This document shows, in pieces, positions 37,801 to 48,500 of a DNA stretch of 62,094 bases. The position numbers and the translations under genes were made by a program. The first letter of the stretch is position 1; each line of letters opens with the position of its first letter. The notes beneath the pieces were generated by a model that worked only from the letters and a program-made list of their open reading frames with translations, searched no databases and was not told where the DNA came from. This DNA comes from Bernardetiaceae bacterium (GTDB lineage: Bacteria; Bacteroidota; Bacteroidia; Cytophagales; Bernardetiaceae): positions 1-62,094 of the forward strand of contig JAFIER010000250.1 of NCBI GenBank assembly GCA_020832465.1, read 5' to 3'.

Positions 37801-38205
37801 TATTCTATTATTTATCAAGTCATTGACGATGTCAAACTCGCCATTGAAGGATTGCTCGCACCAAAAATTGAAGAGTCTATACTCGGTACTGTCGAAGTCA
37901 GAGATGTATTCAAAATCTCGAAAGTCGGTACGATTGCAGGCTGTATGGTAACGAGCGGTACTATCAAAAGAAATAGCAGAGTACGCATTATTAGAGAAGG
38001 TGTGGTTGTATTTACAGGAGAAGTCGATACGCTCAAACGATTTAAAGACGATGCTAACGAAGTCAAAAACGGATTTGAATGCGGCTTGAAAATCAAAGGA
38101 TACAATGATTTGCAAGTAGAAGACGAAATTGAAGTCTTTGAAGAAATTGAAATCAAACGTACTTTTGAAGAAGCAAGTAATGCACAACAGCAAGCTCAAA
38201 AATAA
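34807..38205 (+). CDS. infB: Translation initiation factor IF-2
   Basis: GTPase that brings initiator tRNA to the 30S subunit. 1,132 residues from the ATG at 34807 ([11 protein letters not shown]); an ATG at 34759 is open but not conserved-looking. The first 600 residues are a low-complexity, Lys/Glu-rich extension with an Asp run, an Arg/Lys run and Thr/Ala repeats; a small IF2_N domain is at each end of it (first: [20 protein letters not shown]). GTPase: GHVDHGKTS (about 627), [12 protein letters not shown]; domains II-IV follow and end in the C2 fMet-tRNA-binding region. Confidence 0.97.
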   Translation: MSEKKTKIRLSKAARDLNVSTQRIAEYLGIENSTPNTPLSNEQFEMVSKQFENSKKVKKEAAEIAIGNNSGRDIVVTSKQSEQRKSEQDDDDAKEEKTFNIQDNSPKVRTSIKIKGDDHKEPETITGKSKGYRPIGKIELDKNNNPVRKKEPKKEDAKKDVQETKAPENKKEIEPVKKITDAPKEQQIKKPEQNVEGIKNQTKTDDKTSQAPPKKEALKENEINAESDAKNTVKNEAKPEKIEQQKTTENLKTVDITPKAKETKQEKTESQNDILPNATAKTPKSEETLHTKDENQEPIVSEKKTPKKQSPKNTNSENTSKTTIEDKEGVKGPAKQDMRKETEPKSQAQKPPKKEVKQEVKIEPTAIHIDDDDDDDEDVIAGKAKRLPGLKVLGKIELPGKKKRKTAVAADDDEANPKKKRRRRRRRTRRKSATAAGDATTTTTATTTATPKTTEGDDKAAASTSTTTERPKKKRRTKRKKESASDKEVQEQMKATLAKMSGTNTKSSARRSQRKERKAANAKAEEERQKVAQEEATVIKVTEFISANELAGIMDVHVNEVIAKSISLGTLVTINQRLDGDTITLIADEFGFNVEFISAEEEADIAVEEEIDKQDDLLPRAPIVTIMGHVDHGKTSLLDYIRKANVAGGEAGGITQHIGAYTVDAGEGKSITFLDTPGHEAFTAMRARGAKVTDVVIIVVAADDGVMPQTKEAINHAQLAEVPIIIAINKIDKDGADPERIKKELAELNILVDDWGGKYQCQEISAKTGLGVDDLLEKIVFEADVLELQANPNRPAVGTVVEASLDRGRGYVTNLLIQSGTLKIGDVVLAGAHYGKVKAMLDHYGQRITEAKPSAPVQILGLDGAPQAGDRFNVMTTDREARDIASKREQILREQSIRASRRLTLSDIGRRRAIGNFQQLNLIIKGDVDGSIEAIADALLKLSSEEVEVNIIHKAVGQVSESDVLLSTASDAVIIGFQVRPSRNAKRLAETENVEIRTYSIIYQVIDDVKLAIEGLLAPKIEESILGTVEVRDVFKISKVGTIAGCMVTSGTIKRNSRVRIIREGVVVFTGEVDTLKRFKDDANEVKNGFECGLKIKGYNDLQVEDEIEVFEEIEIKRTFEEASNAQQQAQK

Positions 38206-38216
38206 AGACCATTGCC

Positions 38217-38546
38217 ATGACCATAGCCGATATCGGAATAGCCATGAACGCTTTAGACAAAGCTTTCAATAACAGAATCAGATTAGGCATTATGTCAGCC
38301 GTACTCAAACATGAAGGTATCGATTTTAATGCCCTTAAAGATATGCTCGAACTCACAGATGGAAATCTGGCAAGCCATACAGCGGCGCTCGAGAAGTACG
38401 ATTATATAAGAATAAAGAAAAGGTTCATAGGTAAAAGACCGAATACAACCTATTTCCTAACTGCACAAGGCAAAAATGCTTATATAGCGCATCTCAAGCA
38501 ATTGCGTACGCTCGTTGCGCTCTCAATAGAAAACGAAAATACATAG
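38217..38546 (+). CDS. Winged-helix transcriptional regulator
   Basis: 109 residues of the small MarR/ArsR-like group often annotated as transcriptional regulator (HTH_34 type). LDKAFNNRIRLGIMSAVLKHEGIDFNALKDMLELTDGNLASHTAALEKYDYIRIKKRFIGKRPNTTYFLTAQGK covers the whole winged helix. It starts 11 bp after infB and may be co-transcribed. An ATG at 38244 is an alternative start. Its targets are unknown; no membrane partner gene is next to it. Confidence 0.82.
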   Translation: MTIADIGIAMNALDKAFNNRIRLGIMSAVLKHEGIDFNALKDMLELTDGNLASHTAALEKYDYIRIKKRFIGKRPNTTYFLTAQGKNAYIAHLKQLRTLVALSIENENT

Positions 38547-38580
38547 CCTTATGCAATTTATATATGGCTAAATCTTTTTT

Positions 38581-38617
38581 AAATAAGCCTTTGCAAAATC
38601 ATGTAAAGGCTTATTTT
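38581..38617 (+). terminator. Intrinsic terminator after infB operon
   Basis: AAATAAGCCTTT pairs with AAAGGCTTATTT and continues into TTTTATA, with A run on the other side. It ends the transcript through the winged-helix gene. Confidence 0.75.
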
Positions 38618-38628
38618 ATATGAAAAAA

Positions 38629-38750
38629 CATACTACTATACATTTTTACATAGCGTGGGGTTTGCAAACCACACGCTATGGAAAAATGGGCTTAGCAATA
38701 ATATTGCTCAAAGAAATCTTATTGCTTGATAGCGAATGTATAGTAGTATG
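38629..38750. mobile_element. MITE family 1, copy 3
   Basis: 122 bp with ends CATACTACTATACATT and AATGTATAGTAGTATG, perfect inverted repeats of each other. Inside: ATAGCGTGGGGTTTGCAAACC-type hairpin and AATAATATTGCTC..ATCTTATTGCTT. Flanked by perfect 9-bp repeats atgaaaaaa (38620-38628 and 38751-38759). It is in inverted orientation relative to 60091-60212. Confidence 0.9.
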
Positions 38751-38810
38751 ATGAAAAAATAAATAAAATTCGCTTGAAAAACGTATTTCTAAAAATAGAT
38801 TTTATTATTC

Positions 38811-38901
38811 GGTAGTGTATAACAAGTAATGCTTAGAACTAACAGTTCTTTGAGAACTGTTAGTTTTGAAAGACTTTGAGCATTACATCTTTAAGACTAC
38901 C
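38811..38901. mobile_element. MITE family 2, copy 2 (inverted)
   Basis: 91 bp, reverse complement of the copies at 20991-21081 and 61709-61799. Perfect 8-bp direct repeat tattattc on both sides (38803-38810 and 38902-38909). It lies 41 bp upstream of fabH and so may affect its promoter. Confidence 0.9.
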
Positions 38902-38942
38902 TATTATTCTTATCGCTTGACCCTCAAAATATCAAGTTTTAT

Positions 38943-39932
38943 ATGCAAAAAATAACTGCTGCCATTAGAGGCGTACACGGATACGTCCCAGATCATATAC
39001 TCACAAATAAAGATTTTGAAAAAATGATGGAAACCTCCGACGAGTGGATTCGTTCGCGCACAGGCATAAGCGAAAGGCACATTCTAAAAGGAGAAGGAAA
39101 AGGTGCATCTGTAATGGGAATTGAAGCCGTCAAAGGGCTACTCGAAAAAACAAATACTAATCCCGAAGACATCGAAATGCTTATCTGTAGCACGGCTACG
39201 CCGGATATGATGTTCCCTGCTACTGGAAATATCATTGCACACAAAACAGGGCTCAAAAATGCCTATAGCTTTGATATGATGGCGGCCTGCTCTGGTTTCC
39301 TTTATGCCATCGTAACCGCTTCTAAATTTATAGAAACAGGATTACACAAAAAAGTTATCGTGGTTGGTGCGGATAAAATGTCTTCTATTGTTGATTATAC
39401 CGATAGAAAAACTGCCGTCCTTTTTGGAGACGGAGCCGGCGCAGTCCTTTTAGAAGCTAATACCGACGGATACGGTATCATCGATGCAAGCTTACACACT
39501 GATGGAAGCGGGGCAGAACACCTCTATATGAAATCCGGTGGAAGCAGATACCCACCCTCAGAAGAAACCGTTAGAAATAAAGAACACTTTATCATGCAAG
39601 ACGGTCCTAAAGTTTTCAAAAGTGCTGTAAAGCACATGGCAGAAGTATCCGAAAGTGTTATGCTAAGAAATAAACTTGCACCAGAAGACGTAGCCTATCT
39701 CGTCCCACACCAAGCTAACTTGAGAATTATAGATGCTACCGCACAGAGAATGGGAATCGGAACAGATAAAGTCCTTATCAATATAGACAGGTACGGCAAC
39801 ACAACAACAGCTACTATACCGCTATGCCTTTGGGATAACGAAAATATAATTAAAAAAGACGACAACCTTATCCTCGCCGCTTTTGGCGGAGGCTTTACAT
39901 GGGGCGCTGCCTATATCAAATGGGGTTTCTAA
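38943..39932 (+). CDS. fabH: 3-oxoacyl-ACP synthase III
   Basis: Starts fatty acid synthesis by condensing acetyl-CoA (or branched acyl-CoA) with malonyl-ACP. 329 residues with catalytic Cys116 (AACSGFLYA), His256 (VPHQAN) and Asn286 (YGNTTTA). TGISERH and [11 protein letters not shown] are family segments. It leads an accB-accC-containing cluster; plsX and rpmF, often upstream, are absent. MITE copies replace the normal upstream region. Confidence 0.95.
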   Translation: MQKITAAIRGVHGYVPDHILTNKDFEKMMETSDEWIRSRTGISERHILKGEGKGASVMGIEAVKGLLEKTNTNPEDIEMLICSTATPDMMFPATGNIIAHKTGLKNAYSFDMMAACSGFLYAIVTASKFIETGLHKKVIVVGADKMSSIVDYTDRKTAVLFGDGAGAVLLEANTDGYGIIDASLHTDGSGAEHLYMKSGGSRYPPSEETVRNKEHFIMQDGPKVFKSAVKHMAEVSESVMLRNKLAPEDVAYLVPHQANLRIIDATAQRMGIGTDKVLINIDRYGNTTTATIPLCLWDNENIIKKDDNLILAAFGGGFTWGAAYIKWGF

Positions 39933-40143
39933 CATAAAAATGCAAATTTATCATAAGCAAAAACAGACTAATACCAATCTTTTTTGTATTTTTGCTTAAG
40001 CCTTTGGGCTATATTGGGCTTGCAAAGCAAATTTTATAGAGGCAATCATAAAATTAAATGCAATCCTTTGATAATATTGGATTATCATAGCATACATTTA
40101 TTATTTTAACAATAAAGGACTGTTTTTTTTAGCATTTAGCAAT

Positions 40144-40710
40144 ATGGCAACAACATCAGACATAAAAAATGGCATTTGTATAGAGTTCAATAACGACCTC
40201 TATATCGTAACCGAGTTCTTACACGTAAAACCCGGTAAAGGACCCGCTTTCGTACGTACAAAACTTAAAAATGTACGAAGTGGAAAAAATATTGATCATA
40301 CCTTCTCCGCAGGGCATAAAATCACTATCACACAAATAGAACGAAGAAGCTATCAATACCTATATAAAGATGATATGGGATTGCACTTTATGAACAACGA
40401 AACCTTCGAGCAAATACCTATACAAGAGCACATGGTAGATAACCCCGGTTTGCTCAAAGAAGGGGATAGTGTAGAGCTACTCGTACACGTAGATACTGAA
40501 GAAGTATTGCTTTGCGACCTCAAAGACTTCGTAGAACTCGAAGTAACTTATACCGAACCCGGACTCAAAGGAGACACCGCTACCAATGCAAGCAAACCCG
40601 CTACCCTCGAAACAGGGGCAGAAATTCAAGTACCTTTATTTGTCAATAACGGCGACTTAATCAAAATAGATACACGCAAAAATGCTTACGTAGAGCGAGT
40701 TAAAAAATAA
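40144..40710 (+). CDS. efp: Elongation factor P
   Basis: Relieves ribosome stalling at polyproline. 188 residues with three beta-barrel domains. The modifiable loop is KPGKGPAFVRTKLKN; the loop-tip Lys is that of the K-type EF-P group. It is 211 bp after fabH and 63 bp before accB. Confidence 0.96.
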   Translation: MATTSDIKNGICIEFNNDLYIVTEFLHVKPGKGPAFVRTKLKNVRSGKNIDHTFSAGHKITITQIERRSYQYLYKDDMGLHFMNNETFEQIPIQEHMVDNPGLLKEGDSVELLVHVDTEEVLLCDLKDFVELEVTYTEPGLKGDTATNASKPATLETGAEIQVPLFVNNGDLIKIDTRKNAYVERVKK

Positions 40711-40773
40711 ACTAACTACTACGAAAACTAAGAAAAGCATATTTTTTTATTCTAACTCCTGACAAACAAAATC

Positions 40774-41256
40774 ATGAAAGTCAAAGAAATTCAAGACCTT
40801 ATTACCTTTATCTCTGATTTAGGATTAGCAGAGGTACATATCAAAACCGATAAAATTGAGGTAAGTGTAAAGCGTGATAACGAAGTGCGACAAATAGCCG
40901 CACCAGCACCAACGCAAAATCTACCGCAAGTTGTCGCTCCTACGCCACAAGCAAAACCACAACAAGTAGAAAGCAAAGACGAACAGGGCGAAACACCGCC
41001 TAAAAGTAATGCAAATTACCTGCCCGTCAAATCACCCATGATTGGTACGTTTTATAGAGCTGCAAGCCCAGAAGCACCCGCGTTTGTGCAAGTAGGAGAT
41101 AAAGTAGAAAAAGGGCAAACCATTTGCATTATAGAAGCCATGAAACTTTTTAATGAAATCGAAACCGAAGTCTCTGGTACTGTTGTGCAAGTTATGGTAG
41201 AGAACGCATCGCCAGTAGAATATGACCAAGTGCTATTTCTTGTCGACCCCGCCTAA
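40774..41256 (+). CDS. accB: Acetyl-CoA carboxylase biotin carboxyl carrier protein
   Basis: Carries CO2 on biotin for malonyl-CoA synthesis. 160 residues: N-terminal helix, a Pro/Ala/Gln-rich linker (about 45-80), and the biotinyl domain with EAMKL; Lys124 is the biotin site. Lies upstream of accC by 176 bp. Confidence 0.95.
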   Translation: MKVKEIQDLITFISDLGLAEVHIKTDKIEVSVKRDNEVRQIAAPAPTQNLPQVVAPTPQAKPQQVESKDEQGETPPKSNANYLPVKSPMIGTFYRAASPEAPAFVQVGDKVEKGQTICIIEAMKLFNEIETEVSGTVVQVMVENASPVEYDQVLFLVDPA

Positions 41257-41354
41257 AATAGGCCTATACGTCGCAAAAAAATAAAATCAAAAAAAAGCGA
41301 CACAAGAATATTTAGGTAGTGAAAAGTCTTGAAAAATACAAAGCATATATCTAC

Positions 41355-41385
41355 TTGATTATGATGTAATTAAAACATAACTTTG
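41355..41385 (+). promoter_or_regulatory. Candidate promoter of accC
   Basis: TTG (41355-41357), 20-bp spacer, TAACTTTG (41378-41385). A -7 match with a partial -33; suggests accC can be transcribed separately from accB. Confidence 0.5.
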
Positions 41386-41432
41386 CACTACCAAAACTTA
41401 TTTTTTCCCAATTAAGCACACACAAAACACCC

Positions 41433-42788
41433 ATGTTTAAAAAAATACTGATTGCCAATAGAGGAGAAATTGCACTGCGCATTATCCGAACCTGTCGAGA
41501 AATGGGTATCAAAACCGTTGCTGTATATTCCGTAGCGGATAAAGAAAGTTTGCACGTGCGTTTTGCAGACGAAGCCGTATGTATTGGCGCAGCCTCCTCT
41601 GCCGACTCATACTTGAATATCCCACGCATTATAGCCGCTGCCGAAATTACAAACGCTGATGCTATACACCCCGGATATGGATTCCTTTCCGAAAATGCAG
41701 AATTTTCTGCAATATGCGAAGAGTATGGAATTAAATTTATAGGTGCTTCTGCTGATGCTATCAATGCAATGGGGGATAAAGCCACTGCAAAAGATTATAT
41801 GAAAAAAGCGGGCGTACCCGTAGTGCCAGGCTCACAAGGGTTGCTCTCTTCACTCGATGAAGGCATAAAAGTCGCAGAAGAAATTGGATACCCCGTTATT
41901 ATCAAAGCCACTGCCGGTGGTGGTGGAAGAGGTATGCGCATTATCAACAACAAAGAAACTTTTAAAAAGGCCTGGGACGATGCAAGAAGAGAATCCAAAG
42001 CCGCATTTGGAAATGATGCAATGTACCTCGAAAAATTTGTCGTCGAACCAAGACACGTCGAAATTCAAGTCTTTGGAGACGGAAAAGGAGGAGCATGCCA
42101 CCTCTCAGAAAGAGATTGTACCATACAAAGAAGACATCAAAAACTCGTCGAAGAAACACCATCGCCAGTACTCACCACAGAACTAAGAGACGAAATGGGG
42201 CAAGCCGCACTCGCAGCTACCGCATTTATCAACTACGAAGGTGCAGGTACAATCGAGTTTCTTGTAGATAAATTCGGTAAGTTTTATTTCATGGAAATGA
42301 ATACCCGAATTCAGGTTGAGCACCCCATCACAGAGGAAGTTACAGGCTTCGACCTTGTCAAAGAACAAATCAAAACCGCAGCAGGAATTCCTATATCGGG
42401 TAGAAATTACTATCCCAAAAAATACGCTATGGAGTGCCGTATCAATGCCGAAGACCCCGCAAAAGATTTCAGACCCTCACCTGGTAAAATTACACAACTA
42501 CACGTACCCGGAGGGCATGGAGTGCGAGTCGATACTCACGTATATGCTGGATACGTAATACCGCCTTTTTATGATTCGATGATTGCCAAACTCATCGTTA
42601 CAGGACAAAGCAGGGAAGAGGTCATCGTCCGAATGAAAAGAGCATTAGATGAATTTGTCATAGAGGGCGTAAAAACAACAATTCCATTCCACAGAAAACT
42701 CATGGACGACGAGCAGTTCAATAAAGGTATTTTTACTACTAAGTTCTTAGAAACTTTTGATTTCTCCGACCTCCCAAAGTCTATATAA
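41433..42788 (+). CDS. accC: Acetyl-CoA carboxylase biotin carboxylase subunit
   Basis: ATP-grasp enzyme that carboxylates biotin on AccB. 451 residues: [24 protein letters not shown], the glycine loop [50 protein letters not shown] and the C-terminal domain. Full length. Ends before a strong terminator. Confidence 0.97.
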   Translation: MFKKILIANRGEIALRIIRTCREMGIKTVAVYSVADKESLHVRFADEAVCIGAASSADSYLNIPRIIAAAEITNADAIHPGYGFLSENAEFSAICEEYGIKFIGASADAINAMGDKATAKDYMKKAGVPVVPGSQGLLSSLDEGIKVAEEIGYPVIIKATAGGGGRGMRIINNKETFKKAWDDARRESKAAFGNDAMYLEKFVVEPRHVEIQVFGDGKGGACHLSERDCTIQRRHQKLVEETPSPVLTTELRDEMGQAALAATAFINYEGAGTIEFLVDKFGKFYFMEMNTRIQVEHPITEEVTGFDLVKEQIKTAAGIPISGRNYYPKKYAMECRINAEDPAKDFRPSPGKITQLHVPGGHGVRVDTHVYAGYVIPPFYDSMIAKLIVTGQSREEVIVRMKRALDEFVIEGVKTTIPFHRKLMDDEQFNKGIFTTKFLETFDFSDLPKSI

Positions 42789-42810
42789 GCCTATAAACTC
42801 CTACTTTGAT

Positions 42811-42860
42811 AAGCCAGAAGTCAAATTTCTTTATGAAATGCCACTTCTGGCTTAAAGTTT
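42811..42860 (+). terminator. Intrinsic terminator after accC
   Basis: AAGCCAGAAGT (42811-42821) pairs perfectly with ACTTCTGGCTT (42843-42853), followed by AAAGTTTTTT. Confidence 0.8.
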
Positions 42861-42964
42861 TTTAAGAAGCAAAAATGCTAAAAACTTCTAACCTTGGTGT
42901 ATAAGGCTATTTTATCCTTACAGCTGTACGAAAATTTGGCTAAATTAGCTCAGAAAGAACAGGG

Positions 42965-43072
42965 CTGTCAGAAATGTTATTTCTATCAGCAGAACTAATA
43001 GTTTTTGAAAAACTGTGAGTGAGTGCTGACACTATCGCAGGCGATGTAATAAATCGACGTACACACTATCCT
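42965..43072. repeat. Decayed MITE with two hairpin cores and a family 3 end
   Basis: Contains GTCAGAAATGTTATTTCT (half of the AGAAATAAC core), AGAACTAATAGTTTTTG/AAAAACTGTGAGT (AACTAACAG core, decayed) and GTAATAAATCGACGTACAC, a family 3 right terminus. No left terminus or duplication. The remaining spacer up to mgtE (43286) shows no gene; TATTTTTG at 43106-43113 may be a -7 element. Confidence 0.5.
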
Positions 43073-43285
43073 AAAACATAGGTATCTTGTAGAAGACTAA
43101 TCCCCTATTTTTGCATAAGCAACTATAGCGAGTAAGGAGGTTATTAACATTCAAAAAACTTTTTGTTTTAGTGCCCTAAATCTACTTTTTTTTACGAATT
43201 TGCAAAGCAAATACCTAAAAAAATGCTCAAGTCATAACTTATCAATAGTACCAATTGCCCAAGAGCAAAAAACAAAAGTACGCTT

Positions 43286-44653
43286 ATGAATAATCCTACA
43301 CAGCCTTTTGTCCTTACAAAGGAGTTTTTAGAAATTTTTAAAAATGCCGTTGAAAGCAAAAACGATGTATATGTCAATGAAATAACAACCGGGCTTTTCC
43401 CCGCAGATATTTCTACGTTATTAGATGAAATTGATGCGGACGGTTGCAAATACGTCTTAGATCTACTCGATAAAGATGTAAGGGCTGATATTATCAGCGA
43501 TTTAGATCCCGATATCCGAAAAACATTTCTAAAAATATACTCACCCAAAGAAATTGCTGAATTTATAGACTATACAGACTCTGACGATGCCGTAGATATT
43601 CTCAATGAGTTGCCTATTCAACTCCGAGAAGAGGCTATTGCTTATATCAAAGATGAAGAAAAATCAAGCCATATCACAGACTTATTGCGATACGACGAAG
43701 ACTGTGCCGGCGGTCTGATGGCAAAAGAATTTATTGCTGTCAAAATACATTGGACAACAGTGCAGTGCATCGAAGAAATTCGTAGGCAAGCAGAAAAAGT
43801 AGAAAAAATTCATACAATTTATGTCGTCGACGAGCAAAATGTCTTGAAAGGAAGACTATCGGTCAAGAAACTCCTGCTAAGTGATGACAAAACCCAAATA
43901 GAAGATATTTATTCGCAAGATATTATTGCTGTATATTCTTATGACCACGAGGAAGATATTGCTAATATTATGCAAAAATACGACTTAGAATCCGTCCCTG
44001 TCATCAACAAACAAAGGCAACTACTCGGGCGAATTACAGTAGATGATATTATAGATGTCATTACAGAACTTGCAGAGCTAAATCAGCAAGCTATGGCGGG
44101 CATTTCAGAAGATGTCGAAGAGGCTGATAGCGTCCTCAAACTATCAAGGGCAAGGTTGCCCTGGCTTTTTATTGGTATGGTTGGCGGTTTGCTGGGCGCA
44201 CAATTTATGGAACTTTTTGAGAAAGATTTGATTGCCGTCCCAGCTATGGCATTTTTTATACCACTTATTACAGCCACAGGAGGAAATGTAGGCATTCAAT
44301 CAGCAACACTTGTCGTACAAGCACTATCGGGAAGCAGTATTCAAGATACGGTCGGGCAACGCTTATTCAAATCATTATTAGTGGCACTGCTCAACGGCAT
44401 AGTCATCGCTACTTCTGTGTTTTTGATGAATTGGCTTTTTACAATGAATATGAAACTCTCTCTTATCGTAGCTATTGCTCTTTTTTGTGTCGTTTTGATC
44501 GCTTCTATTATGGGTACAATTACGCCCATAGTCTTAAATAAAGCCGGTATTAACCCCGCAATAGCCTCTGGTCCTTTTATTACTACGGCTAATGATTTAG
44601 TAGGCTTAGCAGTATATTTTAGCGTCGCGCGTTTGCTGTATGGATTAGCTTAG
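43286..44653 (+). CDS. mgtE: Magnesium transporter MgtE
   Basis: 455 residues. MgtE_N domain (about 20-125, helical repeats with EIAEFIDYTDSDDAVDILNELP), two CBS domains (about 135-255, SVPVINKQRQLLGRITVDDIIDVITE), a plug helix and five TM helices (about 285-455) with the pore motif PALxxxTGGNVGxQSATL (here PLITATGGNVGIQSATLVVQAL). Mg2+ channel gated by cytosolic Mg2+. The last 9 bp overlap the convergent 2H phosphoesterase gene. Confidence 0.96.
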   Translation: MNNPTQPFVLTKEFLEIFKNAVESKNDVYVNEITTGLFPADISTLLDEIDADGCKYVLDLLDKDVRADIISDLDPDIRKTFLKIYSPKEIAEFIDYTDSDDAVDILNELPIQLREEAIAYIKDEEKSSHITDLLRYDEDCAGGLMAKEFIAVKIHWTTVQCIEEIRRQAEKVEKIHTIYVVDEQNVLKGRLSVKKLLLSDDKTQIEDIYSQDIIAVYSYDHEEDIANIMQKYDLESVPVINKQRQLLGRITVDDIIDVITELAELNQQAMAGISEDVEEADSVLKLSRARLPWLFIGMVGGLLGAQFMELFEKDLIAVPAMAFFIPLITATGGNVGIQSATLVVQALSGSSIQDTVGQRLFKSLLVALLNGIVIATSVFLMNWLFTMNMKLSLIVAIALFCVVLIASIMGTITPIVLNKAGINPAIASGPFITTANDLVGLAVYFSVARLLYGLA

Positions 44654-45181
44654 CGGATATTCACAGTATTTTTCCCATTCCGTGTCGCTTTTCTTTTCAT
44701 AAATACAGACGCTCCATTGAATCTGAGCAGGTAGCATAGGAAGCAGTTTATCTATCTGCTCAAGAATAAGTGCCCGCTGGGGGGGGAGGAAGTAATAAGC
44801 CAAACTCAAGTGCAACTCACGATCAGTAGGTACGATGCGCACACCACGCTTTGATGCCGTGCTCTTGAGAATAACTTGCTGTACAAAACGGCGCAAGCGA
44901 ATATCTTCTATCGATATAAAAATAGCATTACTCTCTACATTCACTCGCCTTAGTTCAATATCCGAAGAACGCAAAGGTTGAGCTGAAAGCGTATCGCTTA
45001 TGGCTTTTTCGTAATGACTCAGACGAACGGGTTGCTCCTCGAATCGTTTACTCAGCGTGCAGTGCACTGGAAACTCACTCGCTTTATTCTGAATTTTATT
45101 TGATTTACACCAATCATAAAAAGATTGAATCAAGGCAGTGGTTGTTGCATCTGGTGTAAGATATAGGAAAAATGTAGCCAT
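44645..45181 (-). CDS. 2H phosphoesterase superfamily protein
   Basis: 178 residues with the two H-x-(T/S)-x motifs that define the fold: His40-Cys-Thr42 in FPVHCTLSK and His124-Leu-Ser126 in ELHLSLAYYF. Length matches LigT/CPDase-like members, which cleave or ligate 2',5'- or cyclic phosphodiester bonds in RNA or nucleotides. Its own substrate is unknown. It converges on mgtE (9-bp overlap) and is the gene directly downstream (347 bp) of the sacsin-like ATPase on the same strand. Confidence 0.8.
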   Translation of the reverse strand: MATFFLYLTPDATTTALIQSFYDWCKSNKIQNKASEFPVHCTLSKRFEEQPVRLSHYEKAISDTLSAQPLRSSDIELRRVNVESNAIFISIEDIRLRRFVQQVILKSTASKRGVRIVPTDRELHLSLAYYFLPPQRALILEQIDKLLPMLPAQIQWSVCIYEKKSDTEWEKYCEYPLS

Positions 45182-45353
45182 GTTGCGTATAGAATATCTA
45201 TGGTTTCGTGTAAAGGTACAAAAATGTCTTTTTGTGTTTTTTTACAAATATAACCGATTTCTACAGTTTTCCAAAAATAAAGTACGCCTACACCACAAAA
45301 TTTGACTTAATTTGCATTTTTTATTTGTATCCAACCACCTGATAGAATTGATA

Positions 45354-45466
45354 GGGTGCACGTCAAATTAGTAAACAGACTTAACGATTTAATATTTATG
45401 CACCTGTAGCAACGAAGCTCCAGCTTCGTTTTAGGCTATTTTCGAAGCTGGAGCTTCCGGCTACAG
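45354..45466. repeat. Family 3 terminus joined to GCTCCAGC palindrome (copy C)
   Basis: GGGTGCACGTCAAATTAGT (45354-45372) is the family 3 left end; 45404-45466 is the palindrome CTGTAG..GAAGCTCCAGCTTCG..CGAAGCTGGAGCTTC..CTACAG. No right terminus follows. The palindrome therefore occurs in both a family 1 and a family 3 setting. Confidence 0.7.
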
Positions 45467-45528
45467 TGCTGGTGCTGTCTATTGCAAATCCCTCATCATG
45501 GTCAAAGACCTTGTGAGTGAGTCTGAAT

Positions 45529-48500
45529 CTAATCCTTATGAATAATCATTTTTGCATCGAACGCTACGGAAAGTAGCGACTCTATTTGTGAGAGCGACTG
45601 CGCATCGAGCGTCTCGAGGTCTAACTCCAAACGAAAACGACCTTTTTGCGACAAAAGCGCATCGCCCGTGAGCTCCTCTTGTTTCTCTGCGCCAATGAGC
45701 AAAACACGCGCTTCGCTATCTTGACGCAACAGCTGCCACTCGGCTAATCCCAAACTCACTTTGCCCTCGCGAGAAGCCTTGACAATAAAACTTCTATCGG
45801 GCGCATCTCTGCGCAAACCTTTGATAATCGAACTCGCCGATTGCAATTTTTCTACATCATAAACTTCGGTATCAATTTGCTCACTGGCTATTACATCGAG
45901 GCTCGACTCCGCCGTTTCACTCTCGTGCTCGAGGCGAATCAAAGCGAGCAACTCATTTTGAGAAATCGGACTCGAGGAAAGCTCGTCGTGCAAAGCATCG
46001 CTAATATGCTTGACTTTGCCATTGACGTAAGTCGCCCCTTCATATTCGGCGACGTTTCCTTTGCGGAAAAGCCCTAAATTTGTATCCAAGTAAGTAATTT
46101 GATAAGGCATCTGTCCTTGAATGAGCCAAATTTCTTTGCCTACCTGCCCTTTCCAAGCGAGGTAATGCGGTGCGTCCCACTCACGGCTTTCGGCTTCGAG
46201 CACCTCGAGGGCAAGTGTTTCTTGAATGCGCGAAGTGGGTAGCTCCAGATGGCGCAAATCTATGCAAGTCATGCGCTTTTTATCCTGCTCGAGCTTTTCT
46301 AAAAGCCACTCGAGCGAAAAGCCGTATTTTTCTTGCAACTGCTTTTGGCGCGCCTCGTCGGAGTAGTAAAGCTGATAATCACCTTTGGGCGCAAGGGTGT
46401 AACGCATTTCGCCCTCTTCCACTTGCGAGACATAAGGTAGCGGCAGCGCCTGCTCGAAATGCTCGATGTTGTTGTAGAGCTTTCTGACCCAAAAAAGTCG
46501 CTCATCGGCTTCTGTAATTTCAGGAATTTCGAGTTCTTGTTCCATCAGCCAATAAAGCGTCGCCCTATCCAAATCGGCTTCGAAAGCAACTATGGCATTG
46601 ACTTGTTTTTGGCTCGGAATGCCTTCATTTTCTTTCAAATAGCGGCGCATTTGCAGCAACGGACTCTCGGCAGTGTGTACGCCTAAGGCTTGCAAAAATG
46701 CCGTTTTGCGCTCGCTATCGCCTGCTTCTAACCAAGCCGTGAGCGAATCTGGCAGTTGCTCTTCGTGGCGGGCGTAATCTGAAAGCAACAAACAGCGTTT
46801 GGGCTCAAAGCCCAAAGCACGGGCGGGGCTATCGTTTTGGCTTATCGCAAAATCGATATGCGCATCTTCGGTTGGCAACCAATTTTCATACAAAGTTTGT
46901 AAAAAACTTTGATGCAAATCTGCATTCATCGGCACTTTGAGCGGTTGGCACTCAAATCCCACCTTCGAGAAACAAGGACGCACCAGCAGTTTGCTTTCCG
47001 CAAAATCCCATATAGGCTGTTTTTCTAAGTTCAAAATATCGCCCATATCGGCATAATCCGATGCCAAAATCGCCTCTTCACGAATAAAATCTGCCCCCTC
47101 GACATACCAATGCGAAGAGGATGCCAGCGGCTGATTGCCACCTAAGGTACGCACTTCAAAATCGTTGAGCAAGCTCTTATCCTGTGTCAAATAAATCTGC
47201 GCAAGCACAAAAGTGAGTTGGCTTGCATTTTCCAAAAGGCTGTATTGCGCACGTAACTCCTCGAGTAAAAATTCTGCTGAAAGGCTGCGCTCATTATAAA
47301 ATACTTTTTGGCGCAAAGCCTCCTCTTGCTCGGGCGCAAATTGTGCGATAAGCTGTTCGCAAAGCGCAAAATAGCCTTCCCAATGGGGGAGCAGTGCGGC
47401 GGTTTGAAGTTCGATTTTGCCTTGCTTACCCAAGTCGAGGGTTTGTGTGGGGCTGTAGGCGTAGTCTTCGAGTTTGAAAATATTGCCGTCTTTGTCCTCA
47501 AGTAGAATTTTTTGTCTTAGCGCATCGCTATCGGCATTTTTTTGTGTCAGGCTTTGCAGGGCTTGCGCCTCCATGCTTTCAGTGGCGTAGGCTACGCTTT
47601 CTTTGATGCGTACTTCTTGTAGCTTTTCGAAGAAATGTACCTGTGCTTTTGCGCTTCCGCTTTCGCTGATGAGTTTTGAAATCTCTTCGGCAGAGCTATC
47701 TTCGAGTAAGATTTTGAAAATGTCCTCCTCCAAAAGTAAGCCTTCGTTTTCGGCTTGTGCGTTATAAAAACGGTGAGGCAGGAGTTTGTACGTATCGGGC
47801 AGTTTTTCGGCAACAGCCTCGACGAGTTTTTGCTTGCCTTTGCCTAAGTAATACTGTTTCGCTTCGCTATCTACAATCAAATTGTAGTGCTTGCCTTCGG
47901 CATCTTCCTCGATACAAAAATGCGTAAAAAAGGGCTCGCTACAGCGTTCGTAAAAAGCCAAAAACTCTTGCATCTGGCTTTTGTTGAGAGCGGCTGGTGT
48001 AATCATTCGGGGTTCTAAAAGTCGCTCAGTGCAGGCAAAGGGTTTTACGCCTAAATAAGGTAAAGCCTCCTCTGTGGGGAGTTGCAATCCCGTAAGGATT
48101 TCGATGGCTTTCGCCAAATGCTTATAATTTTTAGCCTCTTGCAATTGCTTATGAAAAAAACTCTGCTCTTCGTAAAGAAAACCTTCTGCCGTATCGCTAT
48201 AAATAAAGCTTACCGACTCGAGCGGTTTGTTTTTGCGATGCTGTCGGAAGTAGTGCAATACTTTTTCGTAGAAATCCTTGACATTTTTCTTGGCATCTTC
48301 TTGTTCGATGATAACCTCCCAGTTTGCCTGAATAATATCTTGGTACAAATGTGCCTCGTCGACGCAAAGCGACTCGAGCGGTAGATTAGATTCTAAAAGC
48401 AAAGTTGCTTCCTCTTCCTTGATTTTGAAGGGCTCGAGCCAGGCGGGCACTTGCGTTTGTGGTGCGATAAGTTCGTTGAGGTGGGCTTGCAATCCCAAGC

